This document shows, piece by piece, positions 23,248 to 37,919 of a stretch of DNA of 64,000 bases. This DNA comes from Aulostomus chinensis (Eukaryota; Chordata; Actinopteri; Syngnathiformes; Aulostomidae). The stretch spans positions 17,548,009 through 17,612,008 of the forward strand of contig JBBMOA010000002.1 of NCBI GenBank assembly GCA_037954235.1, written 5' to 3'. The stretch's first letter is position 1. The number at the start of each line of letters is the position of its first letter. The notes beneath the pieces are model-generated. The model worked only from the letters and a program-made list of their open reading frames with translations, did not search any database and had not been told where the DNA came from. The position numbers and the translations under genes are program-made.

Positions 23248-24091
23248 CACGCGACTCCTGTGAGACCACGTCCGTCTCAGACAGAGGTGGCTTCATAGAG
23301 CTGTATGAGCTACTGCTGCAACTAGAAACTTGATCACCGTTTCATAACCACTGGAGCCAAATATCCATCACCTATGAATTCATATGCAGATTAGCTATAA
23401 TGTATGTAACGTACAAGGAGACAGAATTCACCAGCATCAGGCTCAGTAGCGACTAATGGAGGAATTAGAAATCATCCATGAGAACTGGAACTGGTTTCTG
23501 AAAGCATCTACTCGTTATTAAAATGACAGACATGTTCAAGTCCATGTCTGAAGACCCGGTGATTTCCTGGGCTCCTTTCAGCTCAGAGACTATGATGAAT
23601 CAGATTGACAGAGCTAATGAGAACAGCATGAGTTACAAATAAACTGACAAGACGCTGCAGCTCACATGCTGGACAGCACTTGCATGGTTCTCTGGTTCTC
23701 CAGTTCTCTGTTGAAACGCTATTGAGGTTTTGAGTTTGTAAATGCAAACTCTGCACTGATAAACTGAAACTCTATCGAGGGTAACGTCTGCATCACACAC
23801 AGTATTACAGTTCAAAAATGGTTGTTGTGGAAGTAAAAGGAGAAAAATGCAGTTTTTAAGTGAAAGGTAAGCTAAAGTATGCAACAGAAAAGTATGGACT
23901 TCTACTGTGCAGCAGAGACTGACAGACTGATGAATCTTGGCGGACGCTGTAGCTCTTCACCCTAACCGAGGTCAGCATGCTGGATCAGTTCTGACCAGCC
24001 CAAGGCTCAAACATGAACTAACTGAGGAGTGATACTCCATCAGAGGTATATTTGATGAATGCTAATCCAAGTCAGTACAGCAGAGGATGAG

Positions 24092-27000
24092 TTAGGACAC
24101 TAATTTTTGCAGAGTCTCATTCTCTTGTGTCTGTGTTTCAGTTTCTGCCAGAGGCGGATTGACTGGCGTAGTGTTTGTATAGGTCGGATGACCAGTGGTG
24201 AACATCCTCCTGGTGACACTGACCAGGCTGGAGTAGCTGTCACTGTTGTACTCGGACAGCTGATAACGTCTGTGTAGTAACGGCAGGTTGATCCTGTCAG
24301 TCTTAGGCAGGAAGAGGGGGGGGCGCTGCTGGCTCTCACCCTCCTTCAGTGAGTCTGGGAGAGGCTTACGCTTGCTCTCGGGCAGGACCATGATGCAGGG
24401 GATGGAGAGGATGGATAAAGATGCAAATATGACTTGGAAGAGGAAGAACCCACGGTTATTCTGGAGCTCCATCAGAGAGGAGGCGGCCATGCCGGCACAG
24501 CCTGCTGCCAGCACCATGCCGAGGCAGCCACCACTGGGAGAGATGGAGGACCAAGACAAAGGACAAAAAAAATTACAAATTCATGATCATGCAGTAACTA
24601 ATACCTTTGGTAGAAACTATTACAAGATGTGCTTATTCTGGTGTAAAAAGTCCTGGGCACACATATATTAAGGACCCAGTCTTAAACTTCTACCTCATTT
24701 TCTTTTGGTTTCAGTATTGCTTCCTGACACTGAACCTTTATGTATCCCAAGCTCCTAACTTGAACCATTCAAAATTCAAATCAAAATAAACATGGTGACC
24801 TAGATGTATGTAGCTAGTAAGCAAGCAGTATGCACCTTGAGCTAAAATATTTTGCACAATCCCAAGAACCCTTATAACTAACTAGGAATCATTTTTTTAA
24901 ATCTGTGTGAGAGTCGTGAGTTATTAGAGGGATTTTGCTGACTCTTACTGGTGCGGTTCAACTGAAGTGTGTCATAATGAGAGATATTCCTTATTTACTT
25001 TATTTTTTGTGACTCCTGAAAGCAGGAAGAGCCAAACGTGTATATCTGGGTTGAAGCTGATGACTGATGGCCAAACAGACAAACTGACTAAACATGAGTT
25101 TTTATTAACTCAAATACATTGTCCAGTATAATCCATGTCTTCTTTATCCAGCCATATGCTCAGTAATCCACAAATTTTTGATCTGAACCAAAAAGTTGAA
25201 CAGTTTTCCTGATGTTAGCAGTCGGTCGCCATTAGCCACAAGCTAAATCTACATGCCTGGCTCCTTCTGCATTCTAGAGTCACAAAGAATTGATGCAGGA
25301 GGGAAAAAACATCTTTGTGAGTTCATCTGTGAATAACTGAAAATTCACTTTCAGTTAAAGTATGGCTACAAACCACTACCTTCACTGATGTGTTGTCATT
25401 AAAGTTAAATACATACCGTAACACAGTAGGCATGACCTCACTGGCAAAGAAGGCGCTGAGCATGGCGAGGCTCTGAGAGAAGAGCAGACCCACCACAGAC
25501 AGCACAAAGACCAGGGCTGTGAACAGGTCTACAGCGGGAGGACAGCACAACAGCTGCTTTATGATGAGGAAAACATTTATATACTGGCAAGCAACATTGG
25601 ATATAATCTACATTTTCCTGGCATGTGACTCCGAATCACATCACTTACAACTGTCATGTGACTATCAGTGTGAGAGCTGGGAGGACGCTCCAAATGGATT
25701 AGAAGCACATCAGATGCTTGGTCTAGACCTCAAGGCTGTGACACCGAGCTACGCTACTTCTCTGCATTGCCTTCATTTTTAAAAACTCAAAAAGTTGACA
25801 AACATCTCATTTTTGTAATGAAAACTGGTATTTCTCACAATCAAACTGAAGTGATCAGTTCACATCCTTCTAAAGAGAGGAAATTGTGATGGATTGGCAT
25901 TCAACTTCTTTTGTATGGAACAAAATGCTAGAAATGCTCTTGATGGGGCTTCAAGAACAAGCAATCTGTCTCATGAGAGAAAAAAACAGATCCATTTATT
26001 CATGAAGCTTATGGTGTAACTAACTCCCTGTTTTTAAGAGGGACTTTTGATTGACAGTGTGCTTCACCTGTTGAAATGGATTAAAGAAAAACTTATTTTA
26101 AGTATATGATTAATTAATGACAGTATTTCATTAAAGAGGTACTGGTGATATGGAGATCAGTGCATATCGGAGTTTTTTATCTTATTAATAACAGGGATCT
26201 AAACGCCGCAACAGAAATGATCAAACGTCGACAGAGATTCACAAAATCTCCGTTGTTACGGGGGATGTAACGTACACGGCGTGAGCGCCAGCAGCAGCAG
26301 CGATGAGATGCCAGTGATGATGGCGGAGAGCAGGAGCATACCACGCCGACCAAAATGATTGACAGACAAGCAGATGAAGATGCAGGCCAATGTTCCTGTT
26401 ATCACTCGGAGGAAGTAGTTGAAGTAGAAGTCCTCGGAGTAAATGTGCATGTTTCTGGTGAAACAGTACTGGATGCCTGTTCCGATAAACCTTGAGGGGA
26501 GAGGAGCCAAGTTTAGTTACATAACGCAAAATCACAAAAAACAAGTTATGACACTTTAAAACTCATTTTAGTTTCCGTGGGCACGCAATCAGACGAAGAA
26601 TTATCAGCTGTCATTAATCTCCATTTTCTCTGGATTCTGTTTAGGCACTCACAACCTGGTTCTCACAACTCGTTTTCATCCTGCGGCGTAAACACTCACA
26701 GGGTGAAGCTGAGGATGAAGCAGTTCTTCCAGATAACATGAGTCTGACGCAGCTGCAAAACTGAATAATATCTGGAACGGTAGTCCTCTCCATATGCTGA
26801 ATGCATCACTGTACACACAATGGAAAGAGTGAGAAATCCCCTCCACACAGAAGAATCTTATCAACTACTGTGTGTCTCACACTGTCTCTGCAGAAGTAGA
26901 ACTACAAAGACCACATCTAAATCATTAAAAGGCCAAAAACGCTTGTTTTTTTTTACTTCACCTTTGTTCACGAGTGTATGTGTGTGTTGTGTGTACCTGA

Positions 27001-30000
27001 CAGCAGTGTTTCACCAGGGTAGATCTCACCAGACAGACACACACCGTTCTTGGTGGAAAATTCTTTGAGGCTCCTCATCGCCTGAGAGATCTGACCTGTG
27101 GCCAGCAGCCAGCGAGGAGACTCTGGAAACACAGACCGGCAGCTGTGGAAAACATCTGTGTTATCATATCTTACATAGATACAGAGGGTCAAAGGGTCAA
27201 CAGATCCTAGACTTAAAAATAACCCATTACATCATCATGACTTATTTGCAAAGATATAGAAAATGTTGGTAAGTCTGCACTGACGTCTACAAGTCTCTCA
27301 GCTCTCCTTCCTGTGTTCTCATTCATCCTCCTCACTACCACAGCAGCATCGGTAGGTGAGAGCAACACTCGCAAAGGCCAGTCTGTTTTCATCATCATAC
27401 TGGGATTAATTGCAAAAAAATACACCGATTTTATTCAAATGATAGATATTATAGTTTCCTTAAGAGATTTCAAGATCATACTTACCCATATAAGTAATCA
27501 TTTATTCAAAATAATTGTAAATAAGTGCAATCTGTTGACAGGTAAAAGACATACTGGTCTCAATAAGTCTCCCAGGACAAAGCTTCAAGCAACACTTCAT
27601 CCAAAAAGTCTACTTTGACTTTCAAATTCTCACCAATAGATGTCTTGAGCTCTCCAGTACCTTTTTTCCTACAGCGTCACTCCTTTATGACTCCAGAATG
27701 TAGAAAGAGCCAGCCACATACATTTAGCTCAAAACCATGGCAACCAACAGCCAACAGCAACACTGTCCAAAAAGCCCCGTTTGTTTTTATAAGTTCAAAT
27801 GTGAATGAGGCCACAGAGTGTGAGACCCTATGATGCTTCTACAGACGCACACGGCACCTGCACTCATGCTCAAAAACTTGGATCCTGACTCACAAAAAAT
27901 AGGGAATCAGCAGGAGAATGGGCAACGTGGACACAGCCTGGAGAACCTGCCAGGCCCGGCACAGAACAGCCAAACCTGGCAATAGCAGCTCTGCGATGAT
28001 GCCGAAGAAGCCACCGACCATGGTGACCATGACGCGGTGGGGAGGGTCACACAGCTCCAACCCTGAGAGAGTAGATAACATCAGAACACAGCAGCAGGAA
28101 ATCCAATACATTATTCCAGAGCCAATCCATTTCCTGTCTGTCTGTGAACCTCTGGACCGCTGATGTCTTATTGCGTAACAGTAATGGCATCATTCAAACT
28201 TGACGCCGACACGGGTCACATGCCGTTTGACACTGACAGGCACAAACAACTTGTCAGGATTCAGTTACACTAAAACTACAATCACTATTGTTGCAATCGT
28301 TAACTTCCATGTGGCACACTGAAACCAGAAACAACACAGCCTTTGTCCTACAAACGTAAAACCTTATCAATAACTCAATGGTTGCGCCACTTACAGCGGA
28401 ACTTCATCAAAACTACATTCCTGTGTTATGATCCCGCATTGGTCATTTGCATCAAATTAAAGATGCGCTGATCCCCATTTTTCAGTTCTCGTCAATTGTC
28501 ATGATTTCTGTTGTTAACATTATTGTTATGGGCCTCATCATGGTTCTTATGAAGCTGTCATGAACCAAACAACAGTGCTTATTAAAAGACCATATCTGAA
28601 CCAAATTGGCTAAAATCTGACAAAAACAAATATAATTTAGTCAAACAAATAAAACTAAACGAAAAAAAAAAAATTGCCTTCCCGAAAACATTCGAGACAC
28701 GCTAAGGTTCCCTGTAAAGAAACTGAAATAAATTGTCATTGACTAAAACTGCTAGACTAAAACAGTCTGTTCACTTTGACGAAGATAAGATGCTCAGACT
28801 TTCAGTTATATGAAACTGAAAAATACAAAACAGATGAGGGGGATGACAAATTATGAAGAAAACTAACAGAGACATTTGACACGGGATCAAACTTATTTAG
28901 AAAATGAAGCTATCAAAACAGCACAGAAGCAACTAAATCCCTTGTTCTCAGCTGTTGCTCTACATCTGCTTTCCTTCACCGTCTGCAGATTTACAGCAGA
29001 GGACCATCCTACATACCTTCAGGAAAAGAGTAAAAACAAGGTCCAGGGACCTCGATAAAGCAGCGAGGAGATAAAAAGCAGATATTGATGTGAACTTATT
29101 TGTGTGCTTTGGCTCAGAGGTCCTGTTCTCTTTCCACTTCCTCCCTGTCAGGATGGGTGAGGGGAGAAGGAACATGAAGAGCTGGCTTCCTGCTCACTTC
29201 CTGCCCTTCAGTCAGCTGCTGCTGCTGCTGCTGCTATTGTTTCTCATCTCGCAGGAGCGGCTGCACTGGCAGGACATCAACGACAAGCTGTGTGTTTCGG
29301 ACCCTTATCAAACCTACAAAATCTGGACTCATCAGACCCTGACCTTGTAGGAATGTGGGCGTATGTTAAAATAGCGTGCGTGTTTCAGATGGGACTGGGA
29401 AAACTCTTCAATCCCATTGCCGCCTCCTCCCATGCAGTAGTGTGTAGTGTTTCCACAAACCCTGATCGAATTACTCGGACTTCCAGCCACACAAAGCAGC
29501 CCTGACCAGTCCTTCACTGACAACGGGCACAGAGGCAGAGAAACGACCCGCAGCAGTACTCAGCCAGTACTGCATCACATACAGTAATTTTCCAACAAAA
29601 GCAAGCTCATCTTCAGAGTAGAACTACTGAGAGTTTTTCTAACTGTCCAGATAAAAAAGTTTTGCATAATTTTATAACTCAACAATTCACATTTTCTATT
29701 GGATTAAATAAAACCTCCTCCGCCTCATTTATAATGACAACAAAATGCTGTCTGTGCATCTGCTGCCATGTTTGTAACGTCTAAATAAAGCAACCGGTGG
29801 GTGGATATGATCTACTCTAATCTGATTATCCTCTACGTTATTAGGACTGAATGATGAAGGCTGAATATATTTTTCTCAAAAAGTCACAGGACAAACACAC
29901 ATCACATGGGATGATAGGAAGTGAGTACGGTTAACATGATTTCTCTAAAGCCTCTCTTTAGATCATAAATTGTTGTACATGTGCAGAAGCAGATATTGTA

Positions 30001-33000
30001 GAGCACGCAGTGTCGTCCCATGTCTGCACTTAAATACTTAGGTCAAAGATACGCTCAGTTATTGAATATCAGAGGCAAGAAATACAGATACGACATCTGA
30101 TTTTGTTTTACTTAAGTTCCACCTCCCTCTCGCTCTGACTCTGCCTTCAACAACAGGATAATAACTGGTACAAACACTTCAGAGTGGATGTCCTGATCAA
30201 ATACTGATCCAAATCACTGGATCATGTATACGAAATACACATAATAGACTCCAATCCATGAGCCTAAACCGCTACATAAATGCTCAAGTCAACTTTGAGG
30301 ATGCAAGTACGGAATATTTGTTTGTTGTTTTTTTTAGATTTAAGGTAAAGTAAAAGTGCAACAATATAAATATGTTATCAACTGCTAAGTTGTCTTACTG
30401 AGGGGAAAACACAGTGTTGGCTTTGTATCTGCAGGTGCTTGAGTCTGTGGTACCATGAAGAATTGTGCTGGAGCCACGTCTTCTTCTACTCACTGGCAAT
30501 GAATGTAGACAAAAACACTCCAGCAAGCATGAAGCCTTGAGAGAGACGCAGCAGCATGAACGCCAGGGCGCTGTTGGACAAACACACAGCTGCTCCCAAA
30601 AGAGTGGACAGACCGACGGAGAGAAGGAAACATTGCCGCCGACCGACCCTGAGGACACACAAACGCACGCTGCTGTTGGCTCGCGGTTAAACAAACCATC
30701 CAGGAGAGAGATGTCACTATCGCTCACCTGTCGCACAATGTGCCAAGCATTACGTATCCCAGAATCCATCCTGTCATGAAGCAGATGTGCTGCAATGGGA
30801 TTTTCCAGTATTCACTACAAACCAGGTCCCACTGAGGAGAAGAGAGAGAAGAAATGAAGGAAGATGCTGGGGGGGGGGGGGGTAGGAGGAAAAGCAAGGA
30901 GTATCACCACTTGATTAGCTTCAAAAAGACAGAGGTCACTGCATTTCAATATCCATGAGTTGAAATGTTCAACAAAATGACTTATTTTCTTTGAATCATC
31001 ATTCAGGTGGTTTTGTGTTAAGATTCAGATTTAAACCAAAATCAGGTAATTAGGGACTGCAACTCAAGCAGAAGTATTCCAACTGCTGAAGTGTAACACA
31101 ACATGAAGGCGTCCTCAGGAGAATGTCAATCACGCTCCCAGGCACACTGCACTTCAGAGATGATTCAAAAACTTTCTCAGGATTTGCTGACCAGGGTTGA
31201 TAAACACCGCGGGGACAACAATCGATGTTGCGCAAGAGAAAGACAATACCTGAGTGAGATGGATTCATTGCTGTTTGGGATTTTGTAGACGATATGAACC
31301 CCCCCCCCCCAGAATATTTCCACTTTATTTATTAACCATGATCCTGCGTGTGTCACAGTGCTTCCCACTGGATGAAGCACCGCTCTGTTCCAGACAGAAG
31401 ACTATGTCAGGCATGCACAGGATTTCAACATGTCATCATAATCAATTTTCAAGAATCTTAAACTCCCTCGGAATTCATCACACCAACTAATTATTGACGG
31501 GCATCAGGAAAAGGTCTGTGGTAGAGAGTAAGTGAAAGTTTAAAGACTCCAAGGTGGAAAGGAACAAACTGGTCGGGATTCATTGGAATCCAAATGTTCA
31601 ACCTGCTGGCAGCAGCAGGCGTCCTGCCCCAAACACAGAGACGTGTGTGAGCCAGCAGGAATGTTGATCATGTCCTTCCTAACTGAGTTAAGACGTCTGC
31701 TGACTGAGTCACTACACTAGAACAAAGTGGCGTTCAAAGTAGAGGCTGCCAGGACCTCCACGTCTGCTTAGTAGCACCCGTCGCTGCCTGGAAGGAATTC
31801 CCTCGCCGCTCATCTTCTCTGCTCTCTCGTTGGTGTTTCAGGACTCAGGAATACATCGCAGCATTGCATCAAGCACAGCCAACCTAACTCGGAACCGGAA
31901 TGCTGACTTAGATATTTTCTCATTTTAACTTTATGGTTTTATTGCCTGACAGATTTTTTTACTCAGTAATGTACCAGGGCAAACACTTAAATATTACTCT
32001 GGGTTAAATCTGTATAGTTGGATTGAAGAATTTTATTTTTCATTCATTTCAGTGAAAGTCTGCTGGGAACTCAAGACACTTGTATCTCTATCCAAAAGAA
32101 GGTCATATTTTTTAAACATTCTATCTTAAATGATCAATTTATTTTCATTTTAAATTACATTATTTCCATCCATCCATTGTCAACCACTTCTCTTCTTTCA
32201 GGGGGCTTGAGTCTGCCCAGCTGTCACTGGGTGAGAGGTGGGGTACAACCTGGAGTGGACACAGAGACAGACAACCACTCCCATTCACACCTACAGGATC
32301 AGGGATCTGAGGGTCTGGGGTCTGGACTCGATTGAATCAAATAATGCACGATGCAGTTTTATGACTGGTAAAACATATTTTCGTCCACTAAGTGCCATGG
32401 TTTACTCGGAGCCCATCTCGGTGTATTTACAAACGATGAGCTCACGTTTCCTCTTTTCCATTCGCCTCTTATTATCATTTCCTTTCTCCCAGTGAATGAC
32501 GTCATGGTCAGAGGACGCTGCTGCTGGTCAAAGAGACTTCCGAGGTCTCAGGAAGGAACATGGAGGTCAGACTTCCTCACGTCACTTACTTGCACAAGAG
32601 GGAGACAATCACCATGCCAACATTACCCCCCCCCCCCAAAAAAAAACCATAACAAAACAGCAACAAAAAACAAAACCAAACAACACAAAAACAGTTCAGC
32701 TGAAGGCCTGATGAAACGTTGAGGCAGGTTTCCTGAGGTCGCCTCGCTACTTATTTCTTTCAGAGGTCTTATCGGTATTTGCAGTGTGGGTTTGTTCTTG
32801 AGAAGATAAACAAGTTACCGGTGCTTATTTACAGATTACACAACTGTGAAAGTAAACGACCTGATCGATTCAAGTTGCAAAATTTCGACATCTGTGTGTG
32901 TGTGTGTTTTTTTAAATTTCCCTCATTATATATCGCAGTGTTTCTACTGGGGTTTATTTGTTCAGCAGCTTCACTCCAGCTCCACAAACCGAGTGATAAC

Positions 33001-33520
33001 AGCAAGGTTCAACACTCACCTCCATAACAAAGTTGCTCTGGAGCCCCGCGGCATTGGCGTACTCCCACCCCTGGGTGCAACTCACCCTCTCCCTCGGCAA
33101 ATTTTGGGAAAAGTTAGAGGAGTTTGGCGGGTACTTGTAGAGTTCACAGTGGCTCAGGCCGGTACCGTTGACCCAGGGGATGGTGAGGTTGAAGTAAGCC
33201 TCCCTGGAGAGGTTGCTGAGGAGGAAGGTGGAGGGCAGCAGCTGCGGGTCCGGCTTGCAGTGGTACGAGCTGGGGATAAGAGTGTAGAACACCTCGCAGT
33301 AGAGGTTCAGCATGACGGCGAAGTTTGGGAACCAGCTGAACACGACCACCAAGCGGTTAAAGCGTCCATATCCGCCCGTGTGAGGGAAAATAGTCGCCTC
33401 GTAATCCATAGCAGGATGAGCGTCTCCGAAGACTGGAGGGTCCTCGACGTGGCTCTCCATGGCGCAGTGGGTGCGCACGCCCAGCAGGCGAGCTACGAGT
33501 CTGTAGCAGGTAAACAGCAT
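24092..33520 (-). CDS. slc22a31: SLC22-family organic ion transporter, slc22a31-like (9 exons)
   Basis: Major-facilitator plasma-membrane transporter; substrate not deducible. Minus-strand exons: 33020-33520, 30728-30831, 30494-30648, 27894-28062, 26997-27142, 26700-26808, 26276-26490, 25417-25528, 24092-24533. They join in frame to 1953 nt or 650 aa from the outermost ATG (33518-33520). Two later in-frame ATGs, 33458-33460 (strong GCCATGG context) and 33407-33409, are plausible starts and closer to the usual SLC22 N-terminus. Visible SLC22 features are a large first extracellular loop with five N-glycosylation sequons (for example SNLSREAYFNLT), the loop 2-3 signature CDRVGRR, the mid-protein signature PESPRWL, and NHFGRRG in the second half. 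About 60 polar residues follow the last membrane segment. The exon-7 donor (CCGT|GTACGT) is the least certain junction. The slc22a31 name rests on family features plus position next to ankrd11. Confidence 0.85.
28063..30493. other. slc22a31 intron 3
   Basis: 2.4-kb intron with donor GCCA|GTGAGT and acceptor CTCAG|GG. It includes a (CTG)n run near 29216-29235. No gene seen inside. Confidence 0.6.
30832..33019. other. slc22a31 intron 1
   Basis: 2.2-kb intron containing a G run (30869-30882), C runs near 31300 and 32627, and a SINE tail fragment. No coding exon recognised. Confidence 0.6.
32166..32322 (-). mobile_element. Truncated SINE tail fragment
   Basis: A CCATCCATCC start followed by a diverged copy of the SINE 3' portion (AGACAGACAACCACTCCCATTCACACC in two parts). 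The head is missing. It lies in slc22a31 intron 1. Confidence 0.5.
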
Positions 33521-35132
33521 GATGAGGTGGGCGGGGCGTGTGTGTGCGTGTGTGCGTGCGTGCGTGTGTTTTAGGGGGAAATCCTATCCTATGATGCACC
33601 TGCCCGGCTGCTACTGTTAGTCACGTCAGTTCTGACACATCGGTGTCAAGTTGTTTGAAAGCCCCTAATGACACCATAGGGTCCTATGACCTGTGACAGG
33701 CTGACGGCACTTCATTACAGGTTCAGGGGGTTTTCAGGGGCCAAACTCTGCATTTGGTCTGAGTTTAGCCACTCTCTCACCACAGATCCCCAGTCCCAGG
33801 ACCCCCCTAAATCCCAGACTCAGAGGTAGTGTGTCTGAGTCTGTCCCCTCAGACCTCAGTTGTCCAATCACAACACACAACAACCGTTAGTGGAGAACTA
33901 ACACATGACATCACTCAGGTTGTATTTTTTTCAGAATATATTTTCAGTATGGCGACAGGAGACTTTACTCAGCAAACTAAACCTCATATTCAACTGCTTG
34001 ATTTTACAGTGATTTATGTCCACAAATCAATGTTGTCATTAACAGTCTGATACTGAGTTGAACACTGCAGACGGAGTGACCGTAGCTGTTCCTGTTTGGT
34101 CTGAAGGACCGAAGGTCTAGAAATGCTTCGAGTGCTCCAGCCACAGGTGAAACATTCAAAGCTGACACTGAGTCATCAACACTCAAAGCTGAGACGGAAT
34201 TGAGCCGATGTCAAACATACAGGAGGCCCTGACTCACGCAGCAAGCAGGATTTCTGCCTCGCTATGTTGCAGGGAAACTGGAAATAGATTTGGTAGTTGT
34301 GAGTGGTGACGTGGCGGAAGTTGGACCAAGAACTTAAAGCGTCTGATTCTTTCCGATAATTTCTCACGACGTGACGAGTGACACCGGTGACAGTGCTCCT
34401 CCCAGGTATGAGGTACCACGTGTACCAGAACTGGCAGCAAGTATCTCGCACGTCGGCTGTGAAGCGTCTCTTGCCTCTGCAGTATCACAGGAATATTTAA
34501 GTATCTATTGGCCTGTAAAGACTCAAAGTATTTCTGAAAACTTCACTTAGGAAGGGTTTTTTTTTTTTGGGGGGGGGGGGGGGGGAGTCAGGATAAAACA
34601 ATATTACCAGCATAATTTGATTGAAACTTGATTGAACTTTTCACTTTGTTCTCAGAAAATAATACATTGGCATGCAAAGAAGAAAACAAATCTGGTATAT
34701 TTATTATATTCGGGAAAATACTGGACTCATCAGGGGTTTCAGTTGGAGATTCATTTTCATTTAATTCTCCGAAAAAATTACCTGACTTCTGATGAAATAA
34801 AGGCTGTATATTCATGATAATGAGAGGGATTTTTGGCTTCGATGGAAGTCTGAATTTGTAGCTCGTTACTTGGAGGTGAATTTTCAAATAGTTTTGAAAT
34901 AAACTGTAAATGATAAGAAAAAAAAACCCACCCCAAAACTGCTCTCTTGATGAGACCCCAGCGCCAAACCACCGCTAATAATTACACTTGAAGTGAAACG
35001 GAGGTCCTGCTCTTCTTTGCAGGTTTGGGATATTTTTGCTTTTGTGAAGCAGTCGCAAGTCCTCCAGCTTTTCCATCGTGACACAGACAAACACAGAGAG
35101 GAATCATACCAGGACTGGTAATATTTCAAAAT
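33521..35132. other. slc22a31 5' flank
   Basis: Contains a GT/GC alternating tract at about 33537-33570 just upstream of the first ATG and a T/G homopolymer block. The promoter is presumably here, but no core element could be assigned. Confidence 0.45.
34558..34585 (+). repeat. T run followed by G run
   Basis: About ten T followed by about seventeen G; low complexity and a likely sequencing or assembly trouble spot. Confidence 0.8.
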
Positions 35133-35138
35133 TTTATT
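35133..35138 (-). terminator. ankrd11: Candidate distal polyadenylation signal AATAAA
   Basis: Exact AATAAA on the minus strand in an AT-rich stretch. It could end a long ankrd11 3'UTR. Position and motif are the only evidence. Confidence 0.3.
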
Positions 35139-36070
35139 AACGAACATAATCTCTGAGGAACAACAGCAGTTCTCGCGCTCTCTGTACATGCAACTGTAGA
35201 AAATAACAATTTAGAATTTTTACTTTTCAGTTTGTCTTTTTTCCCCCCCATCCTCATTTTCAGTTTCTCGCATTTTTATCTTTTTTTTTAAATTTTTTTT
35301 TTTATTTTTTTGCAGGAAATCAACAACAGCTAAAGGTGAAAGTACTGGATTTCTGTTACAGCACTGACGATAGCATCAACAACCCCTCATATATCCCACC
35401 CCCCCACTCCCTTAGCTGCTCCAACAATATGTACACAAATAAACTACATTGTACAAATAAAAAAATGTTACATTGTTACATCATAATCACCTGCAGCGAG
35501 CGCACGCAGCTCGATGCTGTTAGAACCCCACATTCTACGCAATTTTTCAGACTAGTACAAAGAGGAGGGTGCAAAACGTCCTGGGAGGTTTTATTTACAC
35601 AGCTATTTACAGTATGTCTCTTTCACACATTACAAGGAGGAAAATTTACACAGCGGAGACCAACTTCAACTCAAAACATACCACAGGTGTCAGAAAAAAA
35701 CAAAAAGATAATAAATAGGTTATTTCTCACCATTTAAAGAGTAGTTCTCCATGCTTTGTATTAGTCATTTTCCATTCTAAAAAAAAAAAAAAAAAAAAAG
35801 GAACAAAGAAACAGCTACAGTCTGGGTTTTTCATTAAAAAATAGACAAACCAACAAAAGAAAACTAGAAAAAAAGGCTTGAAATCGTGATTCTACAGAAT
35901 GAAAAAATAGCTATTATGTATAATTATGTCCAGTAAGAAAACAAACCTAAATAAAATAAACACTATGAGTGAATGTGAGGAGAGTAGAGGTAATCTGTTG
36001 CTGACTGAGGTGGTATCAGGCTAGCATCTGTATCACCACGGCCAAGTGCTCTACTGTGCATCTGAGGGCT

Positions 36071-36071
<1 letters not shown>

Positions 36072-36121
<50 letters not shown>
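36072..36121. repeat. (GT)n microsatellite
   Basis: About 50 bp of GT repeats downstream of the proximal ankrd11 polyadenylation signal. Confidence 0.95.
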
Positions 36122-36124
<3 letters not shown>

Positions 36125-37696
36125 CGCTCGGTTGATCCAGAAATCACTCTGATAGTTGAATATTCACACTGGAGAATCAACATGGATGGATGTATTTAGT
36201 CTATTGCTCTGTGCAGCGATGGACTGCAGACTGGGGGAGAAATCGCCTGTCAGTTGCTCAGTGTGCGACTGTGTCGACCATCACCATTTCAAGCCTTTGT
36301 GGTTCAAATAAACGCATGATTACAAAAGTAAAAACAAAGGCAGGGCTTAAACTTTATAAAAAAAAAAGTGACATATGAAACGGAAACACATCTGATGTCT
36401 TGTAAACAATAGTGAGGGTGTGGTCGGTCAGGGCATAGTAACGGTTTACATTCTGCTTGATATCAATGTGATTGACATGCCACTGGTGTTTATGCTTTAT
36501 ACAGGACAAAAAAAACCCCAAGATAAACACAATAACATTCAAAACTACACACACTGACTTAAAAACACGCAAGGATTCTGTGACAAAAGACACCCTCAAA
36601 CTCTTCCCAAAAACTGTGAGAAACCAACAAAAACGGGACAAACGGGGAGGGGGGAGGGGTTAAAAAATCCTGGCTTTTTGTATCCAAATATGTGTGTTTG
36701 TGTGTGTACCAACCAGGATGTGTGTAACTATACATCTAGCCACTTTGTCTGCACAGTGTAATAGCAACAACCATTGCACTTGGCTAGACATACCATACAC
36801 AGCTATGCTGACTGCCAGTGTGTAAATCACTTCAACCCTTCAGATAATATTGCCGACAGGATACTTGAGCAGCTCTCACAGAGGTGCAGCCTGCATGTTA
36901 AATAGGTCACAAAAGCTTTTCAAAACCACTAAAAAATAGAGAATCACTTACTAGTCACCACAAATCACCATTCCGATGAAATTCTTTAACAATAAAAGTC
37001 AATCTCTTCGGCACAGGCTATGTATTTCTGAGTGTTTAAAATCCACAAGCTGTAAAGCCCTTGTAGATTAAATATTAATAAAACGTGACCTGGTTTGAGA
37101 TAAATATTTCTTATCCTTATAGGTTAATATGCTGCATTGGGATTTGACCATTCATGAATGTAATAAAATGCTAATTTATTTAAAACCACTCATTCAATTC
37201 CAATTGCAAAGCCTGCATTCAAAGCCAATTAATGTTCTGCCTCACTAGCACCATCTAGTGAGTAAACTTGGAATAGCACCTATAAAATAAAGCCGCTTCC
37301 CTGTATAAGTGGCCAAGCTGCAGCACATGTGATGACGTGCTGAAAAGCCTGCGTCCTCTTAGACAGTGACTGATGTTTTGTGATGATTAGGAAGGATTTT
37401 AGTCCAATTTCTGAAAACGAAAAGTAAGGAAAATTAATTTGAAACCATTATACATTAACAGGATGGTTTTGCTCATGAATGACATCTCTCCTGCTTTCAT
37501 CCAACCCATATATATTTATGTGACTTTGCCCAACAATGAGTACATTTTTCCACTGAAAAAGGCATTTTCTTGGTTCGAGATTTTTCAGATATACTTGTGT
37601 AGTAAAGCAATGAATAATAATCCTCTGTCTATTCTTTAAATAAATCATCAACATCTATTCTGCTACATCTGTGGGACTATACGGTGGCTGGCCTGT

Positions 37697-37728
37697 GGGG
37701 GGGTGGGGGTGGGGTGGGGGTTTGGGGG
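37697..37728 (+). repeat. G-rich tract with quadruplex potential
   Basis: Five G runs of at least four separated by 1-3 T residues on the plus strand, which is the template strand for ankrd11. Confidence 0.7.
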
Positions 37729-37919
37729 TTAAATCCAGAAGTGGTCTCTGTCAGCTGTTTGTGTATTGTGGTGATCCACATCCAGGTGAGTTGCTGTATC
37801 CCACCCTGGACTGAATCCAGAGTTTAGTTCAGACAACTGTGTGCTGGAGTCTTTCAAATACTGACAGACACATTTTGGCCCATGGATATGAGGGGGAAAA
37901 GTGCTGCCCAAAAGTGAAC

